Assembly (NCBI GenBank): GCA_017465565.1
Contig: JAFTWA010000042.1
Location: 30,958-94,957, forward strand
Reading direction: 5' to 3'
Length of the DNA: 64,000 nucleotides
Source: Tyzzerella sp.
GTDB lineage: Bacteria; Bacillota; Clostridia; Lachnospirales; Lachnospiraceae
Part shown: positions 25,471-34,182 of the stretch, piece by piece
Layout: the number at the start of each line of letters is the position of its first letter
Numbering within the stretch: position 1 is the stretch's first letter
Notes under the pieces: generated by a model
The model's database searches: none
What the model was told of the DNA's origin: nothing
The model's input: only the letters and a program-made list of their open reading frames with translations
Position numbers and translations under genes: made by a program

Positions 25471-26914
25471 TTCTTCAAAAGGTAATACAAAAAGAAAAAG
25501 CAGCAAGAAGGATAAGAAGGTAAGCAATAAAGAGTTTGCCAGAGTAACCTATTTGTTTGTGGCACTGTTTTTGGCTATGATGGGATACTTGGTGTACTTT
25601 AATGCAGTTCAGAGTAAAGATATTATTAATAGTCCTTATAATGTGCGCCTGGATTCCATGGCTGACAGAGTAGTCAGAGGCAAGATTCTGGATAAAGGCG
25701 GAAATGTTTTGGCTGAGACCAAAGTGGCAGACGATGGAACCGAAACGAGAGTTTACCCATATGGTGAGCTGTACGCGCATGTGGTGGGGTATGATTCGAA
25801 AGGAAAGTCTGGCTTAGAGTCTGCTGAGAATTTCAATCTTCTTACTTCAAATGCATTCTTTATGGAAAAGCTTGTAAAGGAGATTCGGGAAGAGAAGAAT
25901 ATTGGGGACAATGTGATTACCACGCTGGACACGAATGTTCAAAAAGCAGCATATGATGCCCTGGGAAATTATAAGGGGGCTGTTGTTGTCATGGAAGCCA
26001 GCACAGGGAAAATTCTGGCAATGGTTTCAAAACCAGATTTTGATCCAAATATGATTCCGACGGATTGGGAAGAGATTTCCACAAGTGAAGAAAGTGTACT
26101 TTTAAATCGTGCCACACAGGGAGCCTATGCTCCTGGCTCCGTGTTTAAACTGGTTACTGCGCTGTCGTATATACGCGAGAATGCAGACTATGAAAACTAT
26201 TCTTATGTTTGTGAGGGTGAAATTACCCATGAGGAAACAACCATTCATTGTGCAAATGAACGAGTGCATGGCTCAGAAAATCTGATAGATTCTTTTGCGT
26301 ATTCATGCAATTCCTCTTTTTCAAACATGGGGTTGACTTTGGATTTGGCAAAATATAGAAATACGGCGGAGGATTTGCTGTTTAACTCAAAATTGCCATC
26401 GGTTCTGCCATATTCACAGAGCAAGTTCCAGCTGACGAAAGAGTCCGGGACCTCTGAGGTTATGATGACTGCCATGGGACAGGGAAAAACACAGGTAAGT
26501 CCATATCACATGGCACTTATCTCGGCTGCGGTTGCAAATGGCGGTATTTTGATGGAACCATATCTGGTTGATGAGATTGTAAATTACACAGGAACAAGTG
26601 TGGAAAAAAATATGCCAGATAAATATGCAACGCTTATGAGTTCGGAGGAGGCTGCACAGTTAAAAGAATATATGGCGGCTGTGGTCGAATATGGAACAGC
26701 AACGTCTCTTGGCGGCGAGAGCTATACGGTTGCCGGAAAGACTGGAACGGCTGAGTACAGTAGTGACAAAGAAAAAGCGCATTCATGGTTTACTGGTTTT
26801 ACAAATGTGGAAAATCCAGAGCTGGTTATCAGTGTGGTTGTGGAAAGTGCAGATAATTCAGGAATGAGTGCGGTTTCTGTTGCAAAAAAAGTATTAAATG
26901 CGTACTATTATTAA
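25325..26914 (+). CDS. Class B penicillin-binding protein (transpeptidase), partner of the SEDS protein
   Basis: A 529-residue class B PBP. A basic N-terminal tail (about 75 residues) precedes one transmembrane helix (VTYLFVALFLAMMGYLVYF) and an extracellular dimerisation domain (RGKILDKGGNVLA). The transpeptidase domain has SVFK at 272-275, SCN near 327 and KTG at 472-474. It crosslinks peptidoglycan beside its SEDS glycosyltransferase. The start is uncertain: TTG 25325 gives a 146-bp overlap with the upstream gene and a weak GAGGAAGAAG site; TTG codons at 25412 and 25418 are alternatives. No ATG occurs before the membrane helix. Confidence 0.9.
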   Translation: MREKKNNNYGKREREKRGKAGNEGIDIISLNLNEEPQKRRQPVEPRRSSSSKGNTKRKSSKKDKKVSNKEFARVTYLFVALFLAMMGYLVYFNAVQSKDIINSPYNVRLDSMADRVVRGKILDKGGNVLAETKVADDGTETRVYPYGELYAHVVGYDSKGKSGLESAENFNLLTSNAFFMEKLVKEIREEKNIGDNVITTLDTNVQKAAYDALGNYKGAVVVMEASTGKILAMVSKPDFDPNMIPTDWEEISTSEESVLLNRATQGAYAPGSVFKLVTALSYIRENADYENYSYVCEGEITHEETTIHCANERVHGSENLIDSFAYSCNSSFSNMGLTLDLAKYRNTAEDLLFNSKLPSVLPYSQSKFQLTKESGTSEVMMTAMGQGKTQVSPYHMALISAAVANGGILMEPYLVDEIVNYTGTSVEKNMPDKYATLMSSEEAAQLKEYMAAVVEYGTATSLGGESYTVAGKTGTAEYSSDKEKAHSWFTGFTNVENPELVISVVVESADNSGMSAVSVAKKVLNAYYY

Positions 26915-26929
26915 AAATGGGGAATGCTT

Positions 26930-27268
26930 ATGAAATATTATCATGCTCTTTATTTGAGCGATGAATTGGCTCTGCGGAAAACAGAAATTTTACACAAAAT
27001 AGAGCGTGGCGAGTGGCAGTTGAATAAATATCTGATTGTGTTAACGAAAAATGAACGGAATCATTTGGAATTTTTTGACTCTGTTCTGCTCATACAGAAG
27101 ACTTTCTCAAAAGACGATTTGTTCGTGGTGGGAATTGCTGATGGCCGCTCAGGGGCGTTAGATTTAGTTCGGCAGATTACAGAAGAAGTATATGCGGAAA
27201 CAAAGGGCACAGATATTCGTAACTATTTATTAAAAAAGCAACAAGAATATGAGGAAAGCAACGTATAG
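26930..27268 (+). CDS. Conserved-looking hypothetical protein
   Basis: A 112-residue soluble protein of unrecognised family. It has a mixed alpha/beta composition (YYHALYLSDEL, KYLIVLTKNERNHLEFF, DLFVVGIADG), a charged C-terminal helix and no signal or membrane segment. ATG 26930 sits seven bases after GGGGA; ATG 26924 is in frame but too close to it. It lies 15 bp after the PBP gene and 7 bp before the DUF2953 gene, so it belongs to the same operon. Function unknown. Confidence 0.6.
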   Translation: MKYYHALYLSDELALRKTEILHKIERGEWQLNKYLIVLTKNERNHLEFFDSVLLIQKTFSKDDLFVVGIADGRSGALDLVRQITEEVYAETKGTDIRNYLLKKQQEYEESNV

Positions 27269-27275
27269 GTGAAGT

Positions 27276-28178
27276 ATGCTACATATACTATTAACGATAC
27301 TGAAAATAATAGGTATTATATTACTTGCAATATTGGGAATCCTAATATTGTTACTTCTTGTTGTAAATTTTGTTCCTGCCCGGTATCAGATAACGGCAGA
27401 GTCAAAGGGAGACTTGAAGACGACGAGTGTACATGCAAAATTTTCATGGCTCTTACATTTGATTTCAGGACAAGTTACTTATGAAAATGAGAAGCTGGAT
27501 TGGAAGGTAAGGGTTGCGTGGAAGAAGCTTCCGGGGGTGGAAACTAAAGCCTCACAGTCAGCGGAGGATGAGTCAGCAAGTGGCGGTGCGGAAACGGAGC
27601 AAAACGTGGCTGAAAAAAGTGAGCCTGCAGAGAGTGAGTCAGTAAACGGCGAGCCAACTGAAAGCAAGGTAGTGGAGAGTGAATCGACAGAAGAGTCACA
27701 AGAGACGACAAAGCAATCTGAGGCGGAGCAACAGGCGGAGCCGAAAAAAACAAGTATCTTTGAAAAGATAAAATATACAATCCAGAAGATTTGTGATAAG
27801 ATAAAAGCAATCTTAAATATGAAAGATAAGGTTGTTGCATTCATAAAGGATGAAATTCATATCGCGGCATTTGGCAGACTGAAAAAAGAGATTTTCCGTT
27901 TGGCTAAGTTCCTTAAGCCGAAGAAGATTAACGGTGCTGTTCGTTTTGGAATGGCGGACCCAAGTCAAACAGGACAAATTTTAGCCGTGCTAAGTGTCCT
28001 ATATCCATTTTATGGAGAAAATGTAGAGATTTATCCAGAGTTTGATAAGAAGATTTTAGAAGGCAATTTATATATCAAGGGCCACGTCAGAGGCGTTTAC
28101 GCAGTGATTGTGGCATGGAATCTTATCTTTGATAAAAATGTCAGAACTATGATACAAAGCATTAAAACATTTAAGTAA
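27276..28178 (+). CDS. DUF2953-domain protein (YtfI-like)
   Basis: A 300-residue protein with an N-terminal transmembrane helix (about 5-30), then FVPARYQITAESKGD and a domain split by a low-complexity Glu/Ser-rich insert (about residues 90-150). The C-terminal part (NGAVRFGMADPSQTGQILAVLSVLYPFYG..VEIYPEF) is the DUF2953 signature. In Bacilli and Clostridia this family sits directly before ytfJ, as here, and is linked to sporulation. Biochemical role unknown. Confidence 0.82.
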   Translation: MLHILLTILKIIGIILLAILGILILLLLVVNFVPARYQITAESKGDLKTTSVHAKFSWLLHLISGQVTYENEKLDWKVRVAWKKLPGVETKASQSAEDESASGGAETEQNVAEKSEPAESESVNGEPTESKVVESESTEESQETTKQSEAEQQAEPKKTSIFEKIKYTIQKICDKIKAILNMKDKVVAFIKDEIHIAAFGRLKKEIFRLAKFLKPKKINGAVRFGMADPSQTGQILAVLSVLYPFYGENVEIYPEFDKKILEGNLYIKGHVRGVYAVIVAWNLIFDKNVRTMIQSIKTFK

Positions 28179-28199
28179 TGTTATTAGGAGGAAAATATA

Positions 28200-28592
28200 A
28201 TGACAGAAAACAAATTTAGCTCAACGGTATCAGCATTGTTCCAGGGGATGGACGGAATCGTGTCGTCAAAGACAGTGGTAGGAGATGCAATCCATGTAGG
28301 AGATACTATTATTTTACCACTCGTTGATGTTTCGTTTGGAATTGGAGCAGGAGCATTCAGCGGTGAAGGTAAAGACAAGGGCGCGGGTGGTCTTGGTGGA
28401 AAGATGTCTCCATGTGCAGTACTTGTGATTCAAAATGGCAAGACAAAGCTTGTTAACATCAAAAATCAGGATGCAATCACTAAGATTCTTGATATGATTC
28501 CAGATGTGATGGATAAAGTGAAAGAAAAGAAAGAAGATAAGATGACTGAAAAAGATGTTGTTGAAATTTTAGACCAGGCAGAACAAGCATAG
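28200..28592 (+). CDS. ytfJ: Sporulation protein YtfJ/GerW
   Basis: A 130-residue GerW/YtfJ protein. Typical features are VVGDAIHVGDTIILPLVDVSFG, the glycine-rich GIGAGAFSGEGKDKGAGGLGGK segment and SPCAVLVIQ. In Bacillus the family is needed for proper spore germination. It starts 21 bp after the DUF2953 gene with AGGAGG. The match is close to full family length apart from a short variable C-terminal Lys/Glu tail. Confidence 0.92.
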   Translation: MTENKFSSTVSALFQGMDGIVSSKTVVGDAIHVGDTIILPLVDVSFGIGAGAFSGEGKDKGAGGLGGKMSPCAVLVIQNGKTKLVNIKNQDAITKILDMIPDVMDKVKEKKEDKMTEKDVVEILDQAEQA

Positions 28593-28645
28593 AATAGGCC
28601 TAAGCTGCATACTATAATATCAATAGATGGTTTAGAGGTCGGAAC

Positions 28646-28783
28646 ATGAAAAGGGTAATTGGATTTGCGGTATTCTTTATTGCAGTTGGCATGATAATTG
28701 GAATGCTATTGCCAAATACATTTACAGAAGTGATGATTGTTCTGATTTGTCTGCTTCTGGGATATAATCTTTTTTGTTGTTAA
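28646..28783 (+). CDS. Small membrane protein, 45 residues
   Basis: MKRVIGFAVFFIAVGMIIGM begins a 45-residue protein with two hydrophobic segments (about 4-22 and 28-43) separated by LPNTFTE, and a C-terminal FCC. GAGGTC lies eight bases before the ATG. It follows ytfJ by 53 bp and ends five bases before the palindrome that carries the operon's terminator. The shape (short hairpin-like membrane protein) is common beside sporulation genes; no family recognised. Confidence 0.65.
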   Translation: MKRVIGFAVFFIAVGMIIGMLLPNTFTEVMIVLICLLLGYNLFCC

Positions 28784-28840
28784 ATTGCGAGGTCTGTTGC
28801 AAAATAAAGAGAAAATAAAAATCATAATATGCGATTTTAT

Positions 28841-28866
28841 CCACCACTTTTCGTGGTGGTTTTTTT
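28841..28866 (+). terminator. Repeat-borne terminator, left arm
   Basis: CCACCAC/GTGGTGG (28841-28847 with 28853-28859) with a five-base loop, then seven T. Ends transcription from the ytfJ side. Confidence 0.88.
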
Positions 28867-29441
28867 GTGTAAACACAAGAAATCGAAGGGCAGCTTTCCA
28901 TATGCAATATTTTTGATGTTCCGCGGATGGAAATTCTTTGTTTTGAGCAGATTTTCCTCCTTTTTTAGGCCGTATTTTCCGTATACAAGATAATTGGCCT
29001 CTGACAGTAAAGTTTTGAGGCAAAATCTATGCATAGTGAAGAAGATTTTTTACATATGGAAAATGAATCTTTTTGCAAACGCACAGCCAGAATTTGAACG
29101 CATATTTTGCCTCGGAAATTTGTGACTGTTTGAACGAGTTTTTAACAACTGACTTTTTGTCTCACAAGGCTGTAAGAAAATCAACGAAAGACTGCAGATG
29201 TACTTCTACGGATGAAGGCTGCTGAAATATTTTAAAAAGATTCATTTTCCATATGTAAAAAATCTTCTTCACTATGCATAGATTTTGCCTCAAAACTTTA
29301 CTGTCAGAAGCCAATTATCTTGTATACGGAAAATACGGCCTAAAAAAGGAGGAAAATCTGCTCAAAATAAAGAGTTTTCATCCGCGGAACATCAAAAATA
29401 TTGCATATGGAAAGCTGCCCTTCGATTTCTTGTGTTTACAC

Positions 29442-29468
29442 AAAAAAAACCACCACGAAAAGTGGTGG
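29442..29468 (-). terminator. Repeat-borne terminator, right arm
   Basis: Same hairpin on the opposite strand (29450-29456 with 29462-29468) followed on the minus strand by eight T (29442-29449). It lies about 60 bp after the prs stop and serves that gene. Confidence 0.88.
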
Positions 29469-29528
29469 ATAAAATCGCATATTATGATTTTTATTTTCTC
29501 TTTATTTTGCAACAGACCTCGATTTTTC

Positions 29529-30707
29529 TTATTCAAATTTCGCTCTGTGCTTTTCAATCAACTGATGAATCTTTTCAGACGGATCCAGTACGCTGCTGAT
29601 TGAGATATCATGATTCAATGAATCGATGAATAATGCAAGATATTTGCTCATATCAGCGCATGTGAAGTAAGGTTTTGCCTTTAATTCATCTGGAAGATAA
29701 GTGAGGTTTGTTGTGATGATGCGGTCAATATAACCTTTTTCATAGTATTCATCAAATTTTGCAAAGCCATCTGTGAAGAGACCGAATGTAGTAAATACAA
29801 ATACGCGGTTTGCTCCACGTTCTTTGATTTTCTTTGCAACATCTAACATACTTTCGCCAGAAGAAATCATGTCGTCAACGATAATCGCATTCTTACCCTT
29901 TAAGTCATCTCCCAAGAATTCATGTGCTACGATAGGGTTCTTGCCGTTAACAACGATAGAGTAGTCGCGGCGTTTGTAGAACATACCCATATCCACACCA
30001 AGTACGTTTGATAAATAAACGGCACGGTGCATAGCGCCTTCGTCAGGGCTGATAATCATAAGGTGATCCTTGTCAACTCTTAAATCAGGCTCAGCACGAA
30101 GTAAAGCCTTCATAAACTGATAGTTAGGTGAGATATTATCAAATCCGATGATAGGAATAGCATTCTGTACACGTGGGTCATGGGCATCAAATGTGATAAT
30201 ATTTGAAACGCCCATTGCGATTAATTCTTCTAATGCAAGTGCGCAGTCAAGCGATTCACGTTTTGTACGCTTGTGCTGGCGGCTTTCATATAAGAAAGGC
30301 ATAATAACATTAATACGGCGGGCCTTACCAGTTGCTGCTGAAATGATACGTTTTAAATCTTGATAGTGGTCGTCTGGCGACATGTGATTTAAGTGTCCAT
30401 TTACGGTATAAGTAAGACTGTAGTTACATACGTCTACCATAACAAATAAGTCAGTACCACGGATGGATTCACGAAGAATACCCTTTGCTTCCCCTGAACC
30501 AAAACGAGGACATGCACTGTCTACTAAATAATTTTCATTGTCATAGTTTGCTAATGTAGCTAAATCAGATTCTTCACTAACTGCGTTCTTACGGAAAGAA
30601 ACGATATAATCATTTACTTTCTGTCCAAGTTCCTTGCAACTATCCAATGCTGCAATTTTAAGTGGAGCAGTTGGAAGAGTTTTCTCTAATAATGTTATAT
30701 TTGACAT
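29529..30707 (-). CDS. prs: Ribose-phosphate pyrophosphokinase
   Basis: A 392-residue PRPP synthetase-family protein. It makes PRPP from ribose 5-phosphate and ATP for nucleotide, His and Trp synthesis. Visible motifs are the MPFLYESRQHKR loop (counterpart of the YARQDR motif), ITFDAHDP, and the PRPP-binding loop AIIVDDMISSGESM. It is longer than the usual 310-320 residues, with an N-terminal extension and inserts, a form common in Clostridia. On the minus strand GGAGG lies five bases before ATG 30707; the in-frame ATG at 30719 overlaps that site. Confidence 0.9.
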   Translation of the reverse strand: MSNITLLEKTLPTAPLKIAALDSCKELGQKVNDYIVSFRKNAVSEESDLATLANYDNENYLVDSACPRFGSGEAKGILRESIRGTDLFVMVDVCNYSLTYTVNGHLNHMSPDDHYQDLKRIISAATGKARRINVIMPFLYESRQHKRTKRESLDCALALEELIAMGVSNIITFDAHDPRVQNAIPIIGFDNISPNYQFMKALLRAEPDLRVDKDHLMIISPDEGAMHRAVYLSNVLGVDMGMFYKRRDYSIVVNGKNPIVAHEFLGDDLKGKNAIIVDDMISSGESMLDVAKKIKERGANRVFVFTTFGLFTDGFAKFDEYYEKGYIDRIITTNLTYLPDELKAKPYFTCADMSKYLALFIDSLNHDISISSVLDPSEKIHQLIEKHRAKFE

Positions 30708-30745
30708 GATTGCCTCCATAAAGTAAAAATAATCTTAACACGTAC

Positions 30746-30774
30746 ATTCTAACAAAAAACGACAAACGCTTCAA
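30746..30774 (-). promoter_or_regulatory. prs promoter
   Basis: On the minus strand TTGAAG (30769-30774) and TAGAAT (30746-30751) are 17 bp apart, about 40 bp before the prs start. Confidence 0.65.
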
Positions 30775-30790
30775 GATTTTAATTGGGAAT

Positions 30791-30819
30791 TTGCTTTTTT
30801 TCTTAAAATTTAGTATGAT
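30791..30819 (+). promoter_or_regulatory. Promoter of the DUF512-der-plsY-gpsA operon
   Basis: TTGCTT (30791-30796) and TATGAT (30814-30819) with 17-bp spacing, 36 bp before the first gene, divergent from the prs promoter. Confidence 0.6.
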
Positions 30820-30854
30820 ATGAATAAGTATGTAGAAATGTAGGGGAAATAATA

Positions 30855-32165
30855 ATGAAGCATGAACATATTGTAAAACAGGTGGAACCTGGGAGCATCG
30901 CAGAAGAACTTGGAATTGAACCAGGCGACAAGCTGATCAGTATTAACGATAATGAGATAGAAGATGTTTTCGATTATCATTTTTATGTGAATGATGAAGA
31001 ATTAATATTATTGATAGAGAAGCCAGATGGAGAAGAATGGGAATTAGAGATTGAGAAGGATTATGAGGAAGACCTAGGGATTGTCTTCGAACAGGGTCTT
31101 ATGGATGAATATCGTTCCTGCAGAAATAAATGTATGTTTTGTTTCATTGACCAGATGCCAAAGGGAATGAGAGAGACGCTTTATTTCAAGGATGATGATT
31201 CCAGACTTTCCTTTTTGCAGGGAAACTATATTACACTTACAAATATGAGTGACCATGATATTGACCGCATTGTAAAATATCATCTGGAGCCAATCAACAT
31301 TTCGTTCCATACAACGAACCCAGAGCTTCGCTGCAAAATGCTGCACAATCGTTTCGCAGGGGAGGCACTTAAGAAGGTGGACAAGTTCTATGAGGGCGGC
31401 ATCCAGATGAATGGGCAGATTGTTCTTTGTAAGGGAATCAATGACGGCGAAGAGCTGGAAAGAAGTATTTGTGATTTGTCAAAATATCTTCCGAATCTGC
31501 AAAGTGTATCGGTGGTGCCAGTCGGGCTTACCAAATACCGGGATGGTCTGTATCCGCTGGAATCCTTTACAAAAGAAGATGCGGAGAAGGTTTTGGATAT
31601 CATTGAAAAATGGCAGAAGAAAATCTATGAAGAGTATGGAACCCATTTCATTCATGCGGGAGATGAATGGTATATTCTCGCAGAGCGCGAGGTCCCAGAG
31701 GAAGAACGCTATGACGGATACCTGCAGCTTGAAAATGGTGTTGGAATGCTTCGCCTTTTGAAAAATGAATTCCAGGAAGCATATGAGGCGCTGGAAGGTG
31801 ATGATAGGGAACTTGAGATGTCTATGGTGACTGGAGTTCTTGCATACGATTATCTTGCAGAGTTCATCAAGCGTCTGAACATGAAGTTCCCAAATGTAAA
31901 AGTGCATTTGTACAAGATTATCAATCATTTCTTCGGGGAAAAGATTACGGTGGCAGGCCTTATTACAGGGCAGGATTTGATGGCACAGCTTAAAGGCAAG
32001 GAGCTTGGAGACTGCCTTCTTCTTCCATGTAATATGCTTCGAAGTGGCGAGGAGGTTCTTTTGGATGATGTTACGCTGAGTGAGATAAAAGAAACTTTAC
32101 AAGTGGAGATAGATATTGTAAAATCAAGCGGACAAGATTTTATTGAAGCAATTATTGAAAGATAA
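30855..32165 (+). CDS. PDZ / radical SAM-like DUF512 protein
   Basis: A 436-residue protein with an N-terminal PDZ-like domain (EPGSIAEELGIEPGDKLISINDNEI), a radical SAM-type cysteine motif C89-x3-C93-x2-C96 (SCRNKCMFCFID) and a C-terminal DUF512 region (LPCNMLRSGEEVLLDD). The family is widespread in Clostridia and typically precedes der, as here. The reaction is unknown; an iron-sulfur radical mechanism is inferred from the motif. Confidence 0.88.
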   Translation: MKHEHIVKQVEPGSIAEELGIEPGDKLISINDNEIEDVFDYHFYVNDEELILLIEKPDGEEWELEIEKDYEEDLGIVFEQGLMDEYRSCRNKCMFCFIDQMPKGMRETLYFKDDDSRLSFLQGNYITLTNMSDHDIDRIVKYHLEPINISFHTTNPELRCKMLHNRFAGEALKKVDKFYEGGIQMNGQIVLCKGINDGEELERSICDLSKYLPNLQSVSVVPVGLTKYRDGLYPLESFTKEDAEKVLDIIEKWQKKIYEEYGTHFIHAGDEWYILAEREVPEEERYDGYLQLENGVGMLRLLKNEFQEAYEALEGDDRELEMSMVTGVLAYDYLAEFIKRLNMKFPNVKVHLYKIINHFFGEKITVAGLITGQDLMAQLKGKELGDCLLLPCNMLRSGEEVLLDDVTLSEIKETLQVEIDIVKSSGQDFIEAIIER

Positions 32166-32192
32166 TATATAAAAAGAAAATAGGAGAAAATT

Positions 32193-33521
32193 ATGAGTAA
32201 ACCAGTAGTAGCAATTGTTGGAAGACCGAACGTAGGAAAATCAACATTATTTAATGCGCTGGCAGGTGAGATGATTTCCATCGTAAAAGATACACCAGGT
32301 GTTACAAGAGACAGAATTTATGCGGAAGTAACATGGTTAAACCGTGACTTTACTTTGATTGACACAGGTGGTATTGAGCCGGACAGCAGAGATATTATTT
32401 TATCACAGATGAGAGAGCAGGCACAGATTGCCATTGACACAGCAGATGTTATCATTTTCCTGACAGATGTAAGACAGGGATTGGTAGATTCTGATTCCAA
32501 GGTGGCGGATATGCTCAGACGCTCTGGAAAGCCAGTTGTCTTAGTAGTAAACAAAGTGGATAGTTTTGAGAAATTCATGTCAGATGTATATGAATTCTAC
32601 AACCTTGGTATTGGCGATCCAATGCCAATTTCAGCAGCATCAAGACTTGGTATTGGTGATATGCTGGATGAAGTGACAAAGCATTTTCCAGAAGGTACTG
32701 GTGAAGAAGAGGAAGATGACAGACCAAGAATCGCAATCGTAGGAAAGCCGAATGTAGGGAAGTCTTCGATTGTAAATAAACTGCTTGGAAAGAACCGTGT
32801 TATCGTATCGGATATTGCGGGGACAACACGTGATGCGATTGATACAGCAATCAAATACAATGGCAAGGAATATGTGTTTATTGATACGGCGGGGCTTCGC
32901 AGGAAGAATAAGATTAAAGAAGAATTAGAGCGTTACAGTATTATCCGTACAGTAACGGCTGTAGAGCGTGCTGACGTGGTGCTTATGGTAATCGATGCAA
33001 CAGAAGGCGTCACAGAGCAGGATGCGAAGATTGCCGGGATTGCACATGAAAGAGGCAAGGGAATTATCATTGTTGTAAATAAATGGGATGCCATTGAAAA
33101 GAATGATAAGACCATGTACGAATATGAAAAAGAAATCAGACAGACACTGGCCTATATGCCATATGCAGAGATTATGTATGTATCGGCTGAGACAGGACAG
33201 CGTCTCAATAAATTATATGAAATGATTGATATGGTTATGGAAAACCAGACACTTCGTGTGGCAACAGGTGTGCTTAACGAAATTATGGCAGAGGCAGTTG
33301 CAATGCAGCAGCCGCCTTCAGACAAAGGAAAACGTCTGAAATTGTATTACATTACACAGGTATCTGTAAAACCGCCGACATTTGTTATTTTCGTAAACGA
33401 TAAGGAACTTATGCATTTTTCATATACAAGATATTTGGAAAATAAGATTAGAGAGGCATTTGGATTTAAAGGTACTTCACTGAAGTTCTTCATTCGTGAG
33501 AGAAAAGAAAAGGAGCAATAA
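32193..33521 (+). CDS. der: Ribosome biogenesis GTPase Der (EngA)
   Basis: A 442-residue GTPase with two tandem G domains, each with GxxxxGKS/T (GRPNVGKST at the start, GKPNVGKSS near residue 185), DTGG/DTAG switches and NKVD/NKWD guanine motifs, plus the C-terminal KH-like domain. Der acts in 50S subunit assembly. It follows the DUF512 gene by 27 bp. Confidence 0.98.
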   Translation: MSKPVVAIVGRPNVGKSTLFNALAGEMISIVKDTPGVTRDRIYAEVTWLNRDFTLIDTGGIEPDSRDIILSQMREQAQIAIDTADVIIFLTDVRQGLVDSDSKVADMLRRSGKPVVLVVNKVDSFEKFMSDVYEFYNLGIGDPMPISAASRLGIGDMLDEVTKHFPEGTGEEEEDDRPRIAIVGKPNVGKSSIVNKLLGKNRVIVSDIAGTTRDAIDTAIKYNGKEYVFIDTAGLRRKNKIKEELERYSIIRTVTAVERADVVLMVIDATEGVTEQDAKIAGIAHERGKGIIIVVNKWDAIEKNDKTMYEYEKEIRQTLAYMPYAEIMYVSAETGQRLNKLYEMIDMVMENQTLRVATGVLNEIMAEAVAMQQPPSDKGKRLKLYYITQVSVKPPTFVIFVNDKELMHFSYTRYLENKIREAFGFKGTSLKFFIRERKEKEQ

Positions 33522-33522
33522 T

Positions 33523-34173
33523 ATGGAACGTTTGATTTGTGTAGTAATCGGTTATTTATTTGGTTTGGTTCAGACAGGATACATTTATGCGAAGCTTATG
33601 AAGCACGAGGATATTCGTAAGCATGGAAGTGGAAATGCGGGAACGACGAATGTGCTTCGTACCTTTGGATGGAAAGCAGGAGTGATTACATTTCTTGGTG
33701 ACTGTTTGAAGTGTGTCGCTGCTGTGTTAGTTGTAAAGTTAATCTTTGGTCAAAGTCATGCTTTCATTGAGCTGCTGGAAATTTACGCAGCCTTTGGCGT
33801 GGTTTTAGGACATAATTTCCCATTCTATTTGAATTTCAAGGGTGGGAAAGGAATCGCAGCAACAGCAGGATTCATGCTGGCTGTGAATCCAATGATGTTT
33901 TTGTCGGTAGCAGTAGTCTTTATTGTTTTGGTTGCAATCACAAGATATGTTTCCAGCAGTTCACTTATCATCATCACCATGTTTGTAGTGGAAGTGATTT
34001 ATTTTGGGCAGACAGGTGGTTTTAATTTAGCTGGTACACAGTTATATGAATTCTATGCGATTACCATAGCGCTGGCTGTCATGGCTTTCTGGAGACATCG
34101 TGCTAATATTAAGAGACTTCTGAATGGTACAGAAAACAGATTGGATTTCAAAAAAATTAGCAAAAAGTCATAG
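33523..34173 (+). CDS. plsY: Acyl-phosphate:glycerol-3-phosphate acyltransferase PlsY
   Basis: A 216-residue integral membrane acyltransferase with about five helices. Motif 1 HGSGNAGTTNVLRTFG, the GHNFPFYLNFKGGKGIAATAG motif 2/3 region and a late HRANIKRLLNGTENR motif are all present. It acylates glycerol 3-phosphate made by the GpsA encoded next. ATG 33523 follows AAGGAG; an upstream in-frame ATG lies inside der. Confidence 0.95.
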   Translation: MERLICVVIGYLFGLVQTGYIYAKLMKHEDIRKHGSGNAGTTNVLRTFGWKAGVITFLGDCLKCVAAVLVVKLIFGQSHAFIELLEIYAAFGVVLGHNFPFYLNFKGGKGIAATAGFMLAVNPMMFLSVAVVFIVLVAITRYVSSSSLIIITMFVVEVIYFGQTGGFNLAGTQLYEFYAITIALAVMAFWRHRANIKRLLNGTENRLDFKKISKKS

Positions 34174-34182
34174 GAGGAAGCT

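Larger units (their letters stand above)
28788..29521. repeat. 734-bp palindrome: two inverted copies of a terminator-bearing repeat
   Basis: Bases 28788-29074 and 29234-29521 are inverted copies about 288 bp long with only a few mismatches, separated by a 159-bp spacer. The outer ends match exactly (CGAGGTCTGTTGC with GCAACAGACCTCG). Each arm carries the hairpin CCACCAC..GTGGTGG followed by seven or eight T, pointing inward, so the left arm ends the ytfJ operon and the right arm ends prs. A divergent third copy lies at about 38913-39183. The spacer holds no gene that I can support. Confidence 0.92.

Noticed and set aside
29274-29603. Two overlapping ORFs of 104-109 codons in the right arm of the palindrome, running into prs
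   Set aside because: They lie inside the repeat, read across its terminator and into the antisense of prs, and have no ribosome binding site.
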